Assembly: GCA_016195325.1 (NCBI GenBank)
Contig: JACPZX010000003.1
Location: forward strand, 30,411 to 94,410
Direction: 5' to 3'
From: Acidobacteriota bacterium
Lineage (GTDB): Bacteria > Acidobacteriota > Polarisedimenticolia > JACPZX01
DNA: 64,000 nucleotides
Under the pieces are notes generated by a model, which saw only the letters and a program-made list of their open reading frames with translations, had not been told where the DNA came from and ran no database searches. The number at the start of each line of letters is the position of its first letter. The first letter of the stretch is position 1. Shown in pieces: positions 33,765-43,669 of this stretch. The position numbers and the translations under genes were made by a program.

Positions 33765-34088
33765 ATGATCGCGCGCGTGTGGCACGGTTGGACGACGAGC
33801 GAGAACGCAGGCGCCTACGAGCAGCTTCTGCGATCCGAAGTCCTCCCGGGGATCCGCCGCGTGGACGGATACCGCGGCGCCCACCTGATGCGCCGCGACG
33901 CGGGCGACGAGGTCGAGTTCGTCACCGTGACGTTCTTTGATTCCATGGACGCGGTGCGCGACTTCGCGGGGGCCGACGTCGAGGCCGCTGTCGTTCCACC
34001 GCCCGCTCGCCGACTCCTCGCGCGCTTCGACGAGAGGTCGGCGCACTACACATCACTCGTTCACCCCGATTTTCCCGCAGCCGGATAG
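33765..34088 (+). CDS. ABM-like small protein, full-length
   Basis: 107 residues. MIARVWHGWTTSENAGAYEQ and the central FVTVTFFDSMDAVRDFAG give two beta-alpha units of the dimeric ferredoxin-like fold, and the end carries HYTSL in place of the usual HYEV. It is a homologue of the shorter protein at 18565-18777. It was assigned ATG 33765 with GGAGG 13 bases upstream. Function is unknown. Confidence 0.7.
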   Translation: MIARVWHGWTTSENAGAYEQLLRSEVLPGIRRVDGYRGAHLMRRDAGDEVEFVTVTFFDSMDAVRDFAGADVEAAVVPPPARRLLARFDERSAHYTSLVHPDFPAAG

Positions 34089-34128
34089 GGCGGCGGGTTG
34101 CGCCGGGGCGCGCCAGGAGGAGAGTCCC

Positions 34129-35079
34129 ATGTCGAGCAAGAAGATCATCGCCGTCGTCGGAGCCACGGGCGCGCAGGGCGGCGGCCTGGTCCGCGCCATC
34201 TGCGCGGACAAGAACAGCGCGTTCACGGCGCGCGCCGTCACCCGCGACGCGACGACGGAGAAGGCGAAGGCGCTCGCGAAGCTCGGGGCCGAGGTCGTCA
34301 CCGCGAGCGTCGACGACATCGAGAGCCTGAAGAAGGCGTTCGAGGGGGCGTACGGCGTCTTCTGCGTGACCTTCTTCTGGGATCACTTCTCCCCCGAGAA
34401 GGAGCTCTCCCAGGGGATCGCGATGGCGAAGGCCGCGAAGCACACCGGCGTGCAGCACGCCATCTGGTCGACGCTCGAGGACACCCGGAAGTTCATCCCG
34501 CTGAGCGACGGTCGCATGCCGACGCTCATGGGCCGCTACAAGGTGCCGCACTTCGACGCGAAGGGAGAGGTCGACTCGACCTTCGTCGAGCTGCGCGTGC
34601 CGACGACGCTGTACCGCACGTCGTTCTACTGGGACAACCTCATCCACTTCGGGATGGGGCCGAAGAAGGGGCCGGACGGCCGCCTCGCGATCACGATGCC
34701 GATGTCCGACCGGAAGCTCCCGGGGATGGCCGCCGAGGACATCGGCCGCTGCGCCTACGGGATATTCAGGAAGGGGCCGGAGCTCATCGGCAGGGCCGTC
34801 GGCGTCGCCGGCGAGCACCTCACCGGATCGCAGATGGCCACGTCGCTCACGAAGGCGCTCGGCCGCGAGGTCGGCTACAACGCCATCCCGGCGGAGGCGT
34901 TCCGCAAGTTCGGGTTCCCCGGGGCCGACGACCTCGGCAACATGTTCCAATTCAACGCCGAGTTCGAGACCGAGTTCTGCGGGGCGAGAAGCCTCGAGTT
35001 CTCCCGCTCTCTGAACCCCGCGCTCCAGACCTTCGACGCGTGGCTCGCCGCGAACGCGAAGCGGATACCGCTCGAGTAG
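34129..35079 (+). CDS. NmrA-family NAD(P)-binding protein
   Basis: 316 residues with AGGAGGAG before the ATG. VVGATGAQGGGLVRAI is a Rossmann loop of the GxxGxxG type, and AIWSTLEDTRKF with the later PHFDAKGEVDS match NmrA/HSCARG-like proteins, which sense NADP redox state and lack dehydrogenase activity in the characterised cases. The role in bacteria is usually unassigned. Confidence 0.82.
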   Translation: MSSKKIIAVVGATGAQGGGLVRAICADKNSAFTARAVTRDATTEKAKALAKLGAEVVTASVDDIESLKKAFEGAYGVFCVTFFWDHFSPEKELSQGIAMAKAAKHTGVQHAIWSTLEDTRKFIPLSDGRMPTLMGRYKVPHFDAKGEVDSTFVELRVPTTLYRTSFYWDNLIHFGMGPKKGPDGRLAITMPMSDRKLPGMAAEDIGRCAYGIFRKGPELIGRAVGVAGEHLTGSQMATSLTKALGREVGYNAIPAEAFRKFGFPGADDLGNMFQFNAEFETEFCGARSLEFSRSLNPALQTFDAWLAANAKRIPLE

Positions 35080-35088
35080 CTGCGCGCG

Positions 35089-35844
35089 ATGGCCCTTGCG
35101 GCGCACCGGGACTGGTACAGGAGCTTCTTCGAGGGGATCGCCCTCGACTTCTGGGCCGCGTGCGTGCCACCCGAGATCACGCGGGCCGAGGCCGGGTTCG
35201 TCGCGAGGAAGCTGAGGCTCGGGGCCCGCGCCCGGGTTCTCGACGTCCCGTGCGGACTGGGGCGCCACTCGATCGAGCTGGCGTCCCTGGGGCACGACGT
35301 GACGGGGGTCGATCTCTCCGCCGGCGCGATCGCGCGGGCGAAGCAGATCGCCGCGGCCTCCGGGTCGGCGGCCGCCTTCGTCGTCTCCGACATGCGCTTC
35401 CTCGCTTGGCGCGCCGAGTTCGACGGCGCATGCTGCCTCGGGAACAGCCTGGGGTACATCGATCCGGAGGAGACGCGCTCCTTTCTCCGGGCCGTCGCCT
35501 CGACGCTGAAGCCCGGGGCGCGCTTCGTCGCCGACACGGGGATGGCGGCGGAGTCGATCCTGCCGCGCCTCCGCCCGAACGAGTGGGCGCAGGTCGGCGA
35601 CATCACCTTTCTCGAGCGGAATACCTACCACCCCGGCGATGGGTGCATCGAGACCGAGTACACCTTCATCCGGGGCGGCGAGAGGACGACCCGCACTGGC
35701 CTCCAGTGGGTCTTCACCCTCCGCGAGATCCGCGCGATGCTCGACGAGGCGGGGCTCGACGTCGAGGAGACGCTCGGCTCCGTCGCCGGCGAGCCCTTCG
35801 CCGTCGGGTCGCCCCTCCTCGTCCTCGTCGCGCGCAAGCGGTAG
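35089..35844 (+). CDS. Class I SAM-dependent methyltransferase
   Basis: 251 residues. VLDVPCGLGRHSIELA is motif I, VTGVDLSAGAIARAK the post-I region, and FDGACCLGNSLGY the motif II part. Acceptor unknown. It begins nine bases after the NmrA gene and is followed, 19 bases later, by another methyltransferase of a different subfamily. Confidence 0.82.
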   Translation: MALAAHRDWYRSFFEGIALDFWAACVPPEITRAEAGFVARKLRLGARARVLDVPCGLGRHSIELASLGHDVTGVDLSAGAIARAKQIAAASGSAAAFVVSDMRFLAWRAEFDGACCLGNSLGYIDPEETRSFLRAVASTLKPGARFVADTGMAAESILPRLRPNEWAQVGDITFLERNTYHPGDGCIETEYTFIRGGERTTRTGLQWVFTLREIRAMLDEAGLDVEETLGSVAGEPFAVGSPLLVLVARKR

Positions 35845-35863
35845 CGGGACGGAGCGGCATCGC

Positions 35864-36682
35864 ATGACCGACGCGAAGGAGAGGGCCAAGGCGACGTACG
35901 ACGCCGCCGCCGACACCTTCGACGACCCGGCCCTCTCCTTCTGGGATCGGTTCGGCCGCCGCACGGTCGAGCGGATCGATCTCCGCCCGGGGGAGCGCGT
36001 CCTCGACGTCTGTTGCGGCGCCGGCGCGTCGGCGCTCCCCGCGGCCGAGCGCGTCGGGGCCGGCGGCCACGTCCTCGGCGCCGACATCTCCGAGAGGCTC
36101 CTCGCCCTCGCGCGCGCCAAGGCGACGTCGCGGGGCCTTCGCTGCGCCGAGTTCCGCCTCGCCGATCTCGAGCACCTCGGCGTCCCCGACGAATCCTTCG
36201 ACGCGGTGGTGTGCGTCTTCGGCATCTTCTTCCTCCCCGACATGCCCGGGGCGGTGCGCGAGCTGTGGCGGCGCGTGAGGCCCGGCGGCCGCCTCGCGCT
36301 CACGACCTGGGGCCGGGGGATCTTCGAGCCGATGAACGGCGTCTTCTGGGAGTCGGTCCGCGCCGAGCGCCCGGATCTCTTCAAGAGCTTCAACCCATGG
36401 GATCGGATCAGCGACCCCGAGGGGCTGTCGGCTCTTCTCGCGGAGGCCGGCGTCGACGCGGCCGAGTGCGTCGCCGAGGCGGCCTCTCACGCGATCGCGG
36501 CTCCCGGAGACTGGTGGCGCATCGTGATGGGATCGGGGTACCGCGGGACCGTCGATCAGCTCGACCCCGCGGCGCGCGAGCGTGTGAGGGCCGCGAATCT
36601 GCGCTACGCTGAAGCGCACGGCGTGCGCGCGATCCAGGCCGACGTCGTGTACGCCGTCGCCCGCAAGCCCGCGAACATCTGA
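35864..36682 (+). CDS. UbiE/COQ5-like SAM-dependent methyltransferase
   Basis: 272 residues. [17 protein letters not shown] is motif [15 protein letters not shown] the post-I loop, [16 protein letters not shown] motif II, and [13 protein letters not shown] motif III. The general shape is that of ubiquinone/menaquinone-type and small-molecule methyltransferases. Its stop leads into the cysteine-synthase-like gene, whose start is non-canonical. Confidence 0.83.
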   Translation: MTDAKERAKATYDAAADTFDDPALSFWDRFGRRTVERIDLRPGERVLDVCCGAGASALPAAERVGAGGHVLGADISERLLALARAKATSRGLRCAEFRLADLEHLGVPDESFDAVVCVFGIFFLPDMPGAVRELWRRVRPGGRLALTTWGRGIFEPMNGVFWESVRAERPDLFKSFNPWDRISDPEGLSALLAEAGVDAAECVAEAASHAIAAPGDWWRIVMGSGYRGTVDQLDPAARERVRAANLRYAEAHGVRAIQADVVYAVARKPANI

Positions 36683-36693
36683 AGGATCGTCCC

Positions 36694-37740
36694 ATCGACT
36701 CCGACATCGCCCAGCGCCTGCGGGGGCTGACGAACCTCGTCGGCAAGACGCCCCTCCTCGCCATCGACTACACCTTTCGCGGCGCGCGCCGCACCCTCTT
36801 CGCCAAGGCCGAGACGCTCAACATGACGGGGAGCGTGAAGGACCGGATGGCGTGCTTCGTGCTGAAGTCGGCGCACGAGAAGGGGGACCTGCGCCCGGGA
36901 TCGCTGATCGTGGAGGCGACCTCCGGCAACACCGGCATCTCCTTCGCCGCGATCGGCCGCGCCCTCGGCCACCCCGTCGCCATCTTCATGCCCGACTGGC
37001 TCAGCGCGGAGAGGATCGACCTCATCCATTCGTTCGGCGCCGACGTGCACCTCGTGAGCGCGGCCGAGGGGGGATTCCTCGGGAGCATCCGCCGCGCCGA
37101 GGAGCTGGCCGCGCGCACCCCCGGCGCCTACCTCCCGCGGCAGTTCCAGAACGAGGACAACAGCGAGGCTCACGCGCAGAGCACCGGCCCCGAGATCTGG
37201 TCGCAGCTCCGGATCCGCAACCTCGTCCCCGACGCCTTCGTCGCGGGGGTCGGCACCGGCGGCACGGTGATGGGCACGGGGCGCTTCCTGCGCCGCATGA
37301 ACCCCGAGGTGAAGGTCCATCCTCTCGAGCCGGCCGGCTCCCCGACCCTCTCGACGGGGCACAAAGTGGGGAAGCACCGCATCCAGGGGATCTCCGACGA
37401 GTTCATCCCGCCGATCGTGGACCTCAAGGCCCTCGACGCGGTCGTCGCGGTGGACGACGGCGACGCGATCCTGATGGCGCAGAAGCTCGCGCGGCAGTGC
37501 GGCCTCGCCGTCGGCATCTCGTCGGGGGCGAACTTCCTCGGCGCCGCGCGCGTCCAGGATCGGATGGGCGGCGAGGCCCGCGTCGTCACGCTCTTCCCGG
37601 ACAGCAACAAGAAGTACCTGAGCACCGACCTCATGAAGGACGAGCCGATCCGCGACGGCTACCTCACCCCCGACGTCACCCTCCTCGGCTTCCGCGCCTT
37701 CAACCGCACGTGCGAGACATGCTGGGACCCGGAGGGGTGA
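36694..37740 (+). CDS. PLP-dependent cysteine synthase/cystathionine beta-synthase family enzyme
   Basis: 348 residues if started at ATC 36694. No ATG, GTG or TTG is in frame before 36823, which would delete the conserved opening [16 protein letters not shown] ends seven bases before the ATC, while CTG at 36679 overlaps the previous stop. MTGSVKDR holds the Schiff-base Lys, [10 protein letters not shown] the phosphate/substrate loop and [13 protein letters not shown] the PLP phosphate loop. It probably makes cysteine from an activated serine. Confidence 0.82.
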   Translation: MDSDIAQRLRGLTNLVGKTPLLAIDYTFRGARRTLFAKAETLNMTGSVKDRMACFVLKSAHEKGDLRPGSLIVEATSGNTGISFAAIGRALGHPVAIFMPDWLSAERIDLIHSFGADVHLVSAAEGGFLGSIRRAEELAARTPGAYLPRQFQNEDNSEAHAQSTGPEIWSQLRIRNLVPDAFVAGVGTGGTVMGTGRFLRRMNPEVKVHPLEPAGSPTLSTGHKVGKHRIQGISDEFIPPIVDLKALDAVVAVDDGDAILMAQKLARQCGLAVGISSGANFLGAARVQDRMGGEARVVTLFPDSNKKYLSTDLMKDEPIRDGYLTPDVTLLGFRAFNRTCETCWDPEG

Positions 37741-37759
37741 GAGGAGCGTGAAGGGCCGA

Positions 37760-37765
37760 TATAAT
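37760..37765 (+). promoter_or_regulatory. -10 box placed for a leaderless transcript
   Basis: TATAAT lies seven bases before the ATG at 37773. GTGAGA at 37737-37742 is a four-of-six -35 with a 17-base spacer. The predicted transcription start coincides with the start codon, and no Shine-Dalgarno is present. Confidence 0.5.
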
Positions 37766-37772
37766 CCCGCGC

Positions 37773-38060
37773 ATGGACTCTCCTGAGGGCTCCCCGGCCG
37801 ACCTCGCGCTGGACACTTCGGCAGAAGCGGAGCGGATCCAGTTGGAGCTCTGGCGCCAGATGTCGCCGGCCGAGAAGCTCCACCTGGTGAGTGAGATCTC
37901 GCGCGCCGCCGACACGATGTGCCTCGCCGGCATCAGAATGCGCCACCCCGAAGCGTCCGATCGGGAGATCTTCCTTCGCTTCGCCATCATCCGGCTCGGC
38001 GCCGAGCTGGCCGGCCGGGCGTACCCGGAATCGCGAGGCCTGTCATCCCCGATCTCCTGA
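37773..38060 (+). CDS. Hypothetical protein paired with a nucleotidyltransferase
   Basis: 95 residues, mostly helical. The core MSPAEKLHLVSEISRAADTM and the part IRMRHPEASDREIFLRFAII recur in short proteins that I have seen beside AbiEii-like nucleotidyltransferase genes; I do not know a function. A TATAAT stands directly before the ATG. It overlaps the next gene by up to 16 bases. Confidence 0.6.
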   Translation: MDSPEGSPADLALDTSAEAERIQLELWRQMSPAEKLHLVSEISRAADTMCLAGIRMRHPEASDREIFLRFAIIRLGAELAGRAYPESRGLSSPIS

Positions 38061-38638
38061 CACCGGAGCCCATCCTGATCGCCCTGCGCGTCGCGGAGGC
38101 GCTCGAGGCCTGCGACGTGGTGTACTTGATTGGCGGTTCGCTCGCCAGCTCGTTGAACGGGGAACCCCGCTCCTCGGTCGACGTCGACATCGTCGCCGCA
38201 CTGACCAGAACCGTCGTGGACAGATTCGTCGCCGAGCTTCGCGGCGAGTTCTACGCGGATGCCGAGGTCATCCGGCGCGCCGTCGACGATCGAGCGAGCG
38301 CGAACATCATTCACATGGCCACGACCATGAAAGTGGATCTGTTCGTCGCCGGCGGGACCCCTCTCGACGCCGAACAGCTGGCACGGCGGCGGAGGGCACT
38401 CGTCGCCGCGAACCCCGATCGCTTTCTGTACGTCTACGCGCCGGAGGACATCCTCCTCCAGAAACTGCGGTGGTTCCGGATGGGCGGCGAGACGTCCGAC
38501 AAGCAGTGGCGCGACATTCTCGGCATCATCCGCGTCCAGAATCGACGGCTCGACGTCGAGCGATTGAGAAAAGACGCGGCCGTCCTCGGCGTCACCGATC
38601 TGCTGGAACGGGCCATGCGCGGAGAACCCACGTCATGA
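38045..38638 (+). CDS. AbiEii/MNT-like nucleotidyltransferase
   Basis: 197 residues if started at ATC 38045, which follows GAGG by six bases; CTG 38057 overlaps the previous stop. The next NTG start upstream, 37919, would overlap the preceding gene by 142 bases. YLIGGSLASSLNG followed by VDVDIVAAL is the G-G/S-x-D-x-D motif of the polymerase beta-like fold. With the preceding small gene it forms a stable pair that may be a toxin-antitoxin-like or RNA-modifying unit. Stop overlaps the next start (ATGA). Confidence 0.62.
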   Translation: MPDLLTPEPILIALRVAEALEACDVVYLIGGSLASSLNGEPRSSVDVDIVAALTRTVVDRFVAELRGEFYADAEVIRRAVDDRASANIIHMATTMKVDLFVAGGTPLDAEQLARRRRALVAANPDRFLYVYAPEDILLQKLRWFRMGGETSDKQWRDILGIIRVQNRRLDVERLRKDAAVLGVTDLLERAMRGEPTS

Positions 38639-39633
38639 ACGCTCCCGAACGCGCCTGGCGCATGACTCTGGGCTCGGCCCTCGCGATCCTTACCATCGTG
38701 TCGTCACCCCGCGCCGCGGCCCCGCCCACCGCCCCTCCGGTTCACGCCGTGAAGGTCACGATCCTCTCGACGATGCTCGCGGGAGACGCCGGCGGCGGGA
38801 TCGGCGAGTGGGGCTTCTCGGCGCTTGTGGAGGCGGACGGGCACAGAATTCTCTACGACACCGGTGCGCGCCCGAACACCGTCATGACGAACGCCCGAGA
38901 GCTGGGGATCGATCTTTCGGGCATCACCGACGTCGTGCTGAGCCACTACCACGACGATCACACCGGCGGCCTCCTCGCGCTGCGGCGCGAGCTGTCGAAG
39001 GTGAACTCGGCGGCTCTCTCACGGGCGCACGTGGCGACGGGGATCTTCCTGAGCCGCCGCGATCCGGGAAGCGATCGCGAGGCCAACTCGATGATCGCCC
39101 TTCGCTCCGAATTCGAGGCGACCGGCGGGCGCTTCGAGGAGGGCGCGGGGCCCGTGGAGATCTTCCCCGGAGTCTGGCTCACCGGGCCCGTGCCGAGGAC
39201 CTACCCCGAGCACAACGTCTCGGGGCACGCGCAGATCCCGACCCCCTCGGGGCCGAAGGACGACGACATCCCCGAGGATCAGGCGCTCGTCGCAGACGCC
39301 GACGGCGGGCTCGTGGTCGTGTCGGGGTGCGCCCACGCGGGGATCGTCAACACCCTCGAGTACGCGCAGCGCCGCATCCGGACTGGGCCGATCCAGGCGG
39401 CGATCGGAGGATTCCATCTCTTCCCGGCCGACGACGCGACGCTCGCCTGGACCGGGGCGAAGCTGCGTGAGCTGCACGTCCTGAGCATTCTCGGCGCGCA
39501 CTGCACCGGCATCGAGGCGCTCTTCCGGCTCCGGGAGGGAGCCGGGCTCACGCGCAAGACCGCGGTCGTCGGCGCCGTTGGGGCCTCGTACACGACGGGC
39601 AAGGGGATCGACCCGCGCCTCCTCGCGAGGTAA
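38635..39633 (+). CDS. Secreted MBL-fold metallohydrolase
   Basis: 332 residues with a signal sequence (to about residue 28). LSHYHDDHTGG is the HxHxDH metal motif, VSGCAHAGIVN gives the next His ligand, and GGFHLF a further one. The layout and the downstream GAHCTG resemble MBL proteins related to pterin-synthesis 7,8-dihydropterin phosphate synthases; the reaction is uncertain. It is coupled to the nucleotidyltransferase gene by an ATGA overlap. Confidence 0.78.
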   Translation: MNAPERAWRMTLGSALAILTIVSSPRAAAPPTAPPVHAVKVTILSTMLAGDAGGGIGEWGFSALVEADGHRILYDTGARPNTVMTNARELGIDLSGITDVVLSHYHDDHTGGLLALRRELSKVNSAALSRAHVATGIFLSRRDPGSDREANSMIALRSEFEATGGRFEEGAGPVEIFPGVWLTGPVPRTYPEHNVSGHAQIPTPSGPKDDDIPEDQALVADADGGLVVVSGCAHAGIVNTLEYAQRRIRTGPIQAAIGGFHLFPADDATLAWTGAKLRELHVLSILGAHCTGIEALFRLREGAGLTRKTAVVGAVGASYTTGKGIDPRLLAR

Positions 39634-39648
39634 CGGCCGGACGGGCCG
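39634..39648. terminator. Weak hairpin between convergent genes
   Basis: CGGCC and GGCCG with a five-base loop fill the 16-base gap between two convergent stops. The stem is short and there is no T-tract, so the terminator role is tentative. Confidence 0.25.
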
Positions 39649-39649
39649 C

Positions 39650-40798
39650 CTACTCCAACACCCCGAGTTCCCTCAGCCCCTTCGCGATCGTCTCCGCCGC
39701 GAGCTGGTGCCCCAGCGGGTTCCAGTGGGCGTCGGTCTTCAAGTAGAACGTGTTCGACACGTTCCGCCGGCGGAACTCGTCGAGAAGATCGATGACCGGC
39801 GTCCCCGTGCTCTTCCCCCACTCCGCCAGCAGGCGCTGCGGCTTGCCGAGATCGAAGGTCGCGGGGTCCACGCCGATTCTCGCCGCCTGGGCCCGCCACA
39901 GCGCGTCGTCCACCTGGAAGCGGCTCGGAAAGACGACGAGGACGAAGCGCGCCCCACCCGCCTCGACGTGGTGCTTCATCGCGCTGAGGAGGGCGAGCGA
40001 GAGATCCCATCCGCCGGCCACGAGCTGAGACGGCTTGCGCTCGAAAACCTCCTCGGCCTCGAGAGGTGCGGCGGCGTTCAGCGCGGGGGCCGCCGCCTTG
40101 CCGGCGCGCCGCTCGACAGGGTCCTCCTCGGTGGCGGCATCCACCGCCTGCTTCACGAGCATGTAGAGGTGCGAGCGCGAGGCGAAGAACTTCCGGAGGT
40201 CGTAGACGAGGCGCACCTTCGGGAGGGACGGCTCGCGCGCGGCGATCGCCTGCCCATCGACGATCCGGAACAGTTTTCGGTCGGCGTTGTTGCGCACGTC
40301 GTTCGGGTACCAGCCGAGGAGGACGAGGTCGGGTTTCAACGGCGCGAGCGCGCGATCGAAGAGGATGAGCTCCTCGCTCGTCCCCGTCCCGGCGACCCCG
40401 GCGTTGATCACCTCGAGGCGAGGCGGCGAGCCGCTGAGCCTCTCGAGGCGTGTCGTCAGGATCTCGTCCTCCTCGACCTGCGCCCCCTCGACGAACGAGT
40501 CGCCGAGGACAATCGTGCGCAGCCGCGCCGGCTCTCTCCGCGCCGGGATCTCGGGGCCCCGGAGCCCCTGGGCGTTGAATCTCGCCACGCTCGCGAACTC
40601 GCCGCGGGCGTAGGTGTGCGAGAACGACGGGATGTGCCGGAGGGTGCCGTCGGGCCACATGTAGACCGCCTCGAGGGGCTGCGGCCGGAAGTACCGGAGG
40701 ACGATTTCGCCGACGGCGCATGTGGCCGCGACCGAGAGGGCGAGGAGGGCGATGTTCCCGAGGCAGGATCGGTGGCGCGGCGTCATGGCGAGGCGCAT
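39650..40798 (-). CDS. Membrane-anchored SGNH-type hydrolase
   Basis: 382 residues from ATG 40798 (40786 is an alternative). One hydrophobic N-terminal helix (IALLALSVAATCAV) is followed by a GDSFVEG motif with the nucleophile Ser, a later GWYPNDVRNN, and TDAHWNPLGHQ with the Asp and His of the catalytic pair. This is the arrangement of AlgX/DltD-like SGNH enzymes that acetylate or deacetylate extracellular polysaccharides. No polysaccharide genes adjoin it. Confidence 0.75.
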   Translation of the reverse strand: MRLAMTPRHRSCLGNIALLALSVAATCAVGEIVLRYFRPQPLEAVYMWPDGTLRHIPSFSHTYARGEFASVARFNAQGLRGPEIPARREPARLRTIVLGDSFVEGAQVEEDEILTTRLERLSGSPPRLEVINAGVAGTGTSEELILFDRALAPLKPDLVLLGWYPNDVRNNADRKLFRIVDGQAIAAREPSLPKVRLVYDLRKFFASRSHLYMLVKQAVDAATEEDPVERRAGKAAAPALNAAAPLEAEEVFERKPSQLVAGGWDLSLALLSAMKHHVEAGGARFVLVVFPSRFQVDDALWRAQAARIGVDPATFDLGKPQRLLAEWGKSTGTPVIDLLDEFRRRNVSNTFYLKTDAHWNPLGHQLAAETIAKGLRELGVLE

Positions 40799-40902
40799 TT
40801 TACCCGAAGATTCCACTCGCTCCGAAGGGGCGGGAGTTCTATGCTGAGTTTCGCCCGCGGGACGCCGCAGGCGTTCGCCCCGCGCGATCAAGGAGGCCGG
40901 CC

Positions 40903-42453
40903 ACGCACTCGATCGTCCGAAACCCGCGCCGTCTCGCGCTCGCCCTCCTGCTCATCGCCGGCGCGCTGCCGCAGGCTGACGCAGCGCCTCGCGGCAAGCG
41001 CGCCCCGAAGCCCGCCACGCCGCCGCCTCCGAGGTCCTCGAGGTCCTCGCGCGACGCGGACCTGGCGGACGCCCTCCGGAAGATCGCCGAGAGCCGCCCC
41101 TTCTCGTCGGCGCGCACGTCAATCCAGGTCCTCGACGCCGACTCGGGGCAGAGCGTCTTCTCGCTCGAGCCCGATCTCCTCCTGAAGCCCGCCTCGAACA
41201 TGAAGATCGTCACGTCGGCCACGGCCGTCGGACTCCTCGGCCCCGAGTTCCGGTTCAAGACCTCCTTCTACACGTCGAGCCCCCCGGATTCCTCGGGGAT
41301 CGTGCGCGGCGATCTCTTCATCAAGGGGGGCGGAAACCCCGGACTCGTCGGCGAGGAGTGGTGGGGGATCGCGCGGCGCCTCCGGATCATGGGGATCACG
41401 CGCGTCGAGGGGAGCGTCATCGGCGACGACTCGTACTTCGACGACGTGCGGCGCGGGCCGCGATGGCCCTCCCCGGTCGTCGACAACCCGTACAACGCCC
41501 CGATCAGCGCCCTCTCGTCCTTCTACAGCTCGGTCGCGATCACCGTCACGCCGACCGCGCCGGGGCGCGCCCCCGACGTCTACCTCGAACCCTACCCGTC
41601 GTACTTCAAGGTGATGAACCGCGCCGTGACCGCCCCCGGCGCGATGGACCTGAGGGTCGGCCGCCAGTGGGACGGCCAGCAGAACATCATCCACGTCGAA
41701 GGGCGCATCCCCCCCGGCGCCCCCGTCACGACCTACAGGTGCGTCGAGGAGCCGACCCTCTACGCCGTCACCACGTTCAAGGACGCCCTCGCCGCCGAGG
41801 GGATCACCGTCACCGGCCCGCCCCGCGAAGGGCTCGTCCCGCACGGCTCCCATTTTCTGTGGGTCCACGAGTCGAAGCCGCTCGCCGACCTGATCCAGGA
41901 CATGAACAAGGAGAGCAACAACTTCATGGCCGAGTCGATCCTGCGGACGATCGGCGCCGAGAGGGGGGGCGCCCCGGGGACGGCCGAGAAGGGGGCGAAC
42001 GCGGTGCGCCGATACTTCGACACGCTCGGCATCGCCTCGACGGGGCTGGTGCAGGCCGACGGCTCGGGATTGAGCCCCGACAACCGCGTGTCGGCGAACA
42101 TGCTGGCGCGCCTCCTCCTCGCGACCCGCAACGACTTCCACGCCGCCCCCGAGTTCATGGCCTCCCTTCCTATCGGCGGCGTCGACGGGACGCTCGATCA
42201 CCGCATGACCTCGAGCTCCGCGACCCGGAAGATCCGCGCGAAGACGGGGTTCATCAATGGCGTGTCGTCGTTGTCGGGATATGCGTGGAACGATGCGGGG
42301 CGCCTCTTTGTGTTCTCCATCGTGGTGAACGCCGCGGGAGAGGGGCTCGGCGACGTCATCCACGCCGCCGATCGCTTCTGCTCGGCGCTCGTCAGCGCGC
42401 CGATCCCGCCGGATCTGCCGTCCTCCCCACCCCCCGCCGCCCAGGGGGGGTAG
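40903..42453 (+). CDS. D-alanyl-D-alanine carboxypeptidase/endopeptidase, PBP4 (DacB) type
   Basis: 516 residues if ACG 40903 is the start. AAGGAGG (40890-40896) lies six bases before this ACG, and no ATG, GTG or TTG suits the signal peptide. Ser98 and Lys101 (in KPASNMK) form the SxxK motif, SNN is the second, and KTGFING the third. A large insert between motifs 1 and 2 is normal for PBP4. The enzyme trims peptidoglycan peptides in the periplasm. Confidence 0.87.
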   Translation, partial: THSIVRNPRRLALALLLIAGALPQADAAPRGKRAPKPATPPPPRSSRSSRDADLADALRKIAESRPFSSARTSIQVLDADSGQSVFSLEPDLLLKPASNMKIVTSATAVGLLGPEFRFKTSFYTSSPPDSSGIVRGDLFIKGGGNPGLVGEEWWGIARRLRIMGITRVEGSVIGDDSYFDDVRRGPRWPSPVVDNPYNAPISALSSFYSSVAITVTPTAPGRAPDVYLEPYPSYFKVMNRAVTAPGAMDLRVGRQWDGQQNIIHVEGRIPPGAPVTTYRCVEEPTLYAVTTFKDALAAEGITVTGPPREGLVPHGSHFLWVHESKPLADLIQDMNKESNNFMAESILRTIGAERGGAPGTAEKGANAVRRYFDTLGIASTGLVQADGSGLSPDNRVSANMLARLLLATRNDFHAAPEFMASLPIGGVDGTLDHRMTSSSATRKIRAKTGFINGVSSLSGYAWNDAGRLFVFSIVVNAAGEGLGDVIHAADRFCSALVSAPIPPDLPSSPPPAAQGG

Positions 42454-42494
42454 GGTTTGACCGTCCCCGGGGCCGGCCGTAGATTCGGCTTGCG

Positions 42495-42983
42495 ATGAGC
42501 CCTCTCCCTGCGCCATCCCTCTCCGGGGGAAGGCAGATCAAGGTCCGCGGTTTCGAGGTGGTGGTGCACTCCGCCCGCCTCGCCGCCGATCGCCATCTGT
42601 GCTTCGTCTTCGTCTCCGACCCATTCAATCACGACGGCCAGCTCAAGATCTTCAAGGGGCACGGCGTCTCGTCCCAGGCGGCGGAGGAGTCGACGATCAA
42701 GGAGGCGCTCGATTTCCTGGATCGTCGCTCTCCAGAGGGGATCGCGTCGATCATGACGGGACGCAGCACCCTCCACATCGCGGGGCGCAAGGTGGACATC
42801 TTCTGCGACACGATCGGCGAGGGGCGGTTCCAGGCCTTCCCGTTCCTTTACCGCGCGGACGGGTCGAGGGTCCTCATCCTGCAGTTTCACCTCGACGAGT
42901 CGATCGTCGGCCCGACGCCGGCCACGGCGATCTCGGAGTGCATCCGCCGGCTGGAGGAGTTCTTCGAGCGAGGCGGGGAGTAA
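42495..42983 (+). CDS. Hypothetical protein
   Basis: 162 residues from ATG 42495. No signal peptide or known motif is visible. It looks like a compact alpha/beta domain; parts such as LCFVFVSDPFNHDGQLKIF and ILQFHLDES are strand-rich. It stands alone after the PBP4 gene. The next annotated region is the frameshifted BrnT gene. I cannot name a function. Confidence 0.55.
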   Translation: MSPLPAPSLSGGRQIKVRGFEVVVHSARLAADRHLCFVFVSDPFNHDGQLKIFKGHGVSSQAAEESTIKEALDFLDRRSPEGIASIMTGRSTLHIAGRKVDIFCDTIGEGRFQAFPFLYRADGSRVLILQFHLDESIVGPTPATAISECIRRLEEFFERGGE

Positions 42984-43016
42984 GGGGCCGCGTTCAGGCC
43001 GAGCTGACGTCCGCGG

Positions 43017-43022
43017 TATACT
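43017..43022 (+). promoter_or_regulatory. -10 box before the BrnT-like pseudogene
   Basis: TATACT ends six bases before GTG 43029, and TTCAGG at 42994-42999 is a poor -35 with a 17-base spacer. No Shine-Dalgarno is seen, so the message would be leaderless. Confidence 0.4.
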
Positions 43023-43028
43023 CGATCC

Positions 43029-43564
<536 letters not shown>

Positions 43565-43669
43565 AGTCGAGCGCCTCCAGAACATCTGGACAGTTCACAG
43601 GACTGGATCCGGTATCAGTTCGCCTTCAAAGGAAACTTCGGCCTCGCACTTCGCCACACGAATCGTTGC

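Noticed and set aside
33922-36393. Open frame of 823 codons on the minus strand opposite the NmrA and methyltransferase genes
   Set aside because: Same cause: low-complexity Arg/Glu/Pro translation, no domains, while the plus strand has three good genes.
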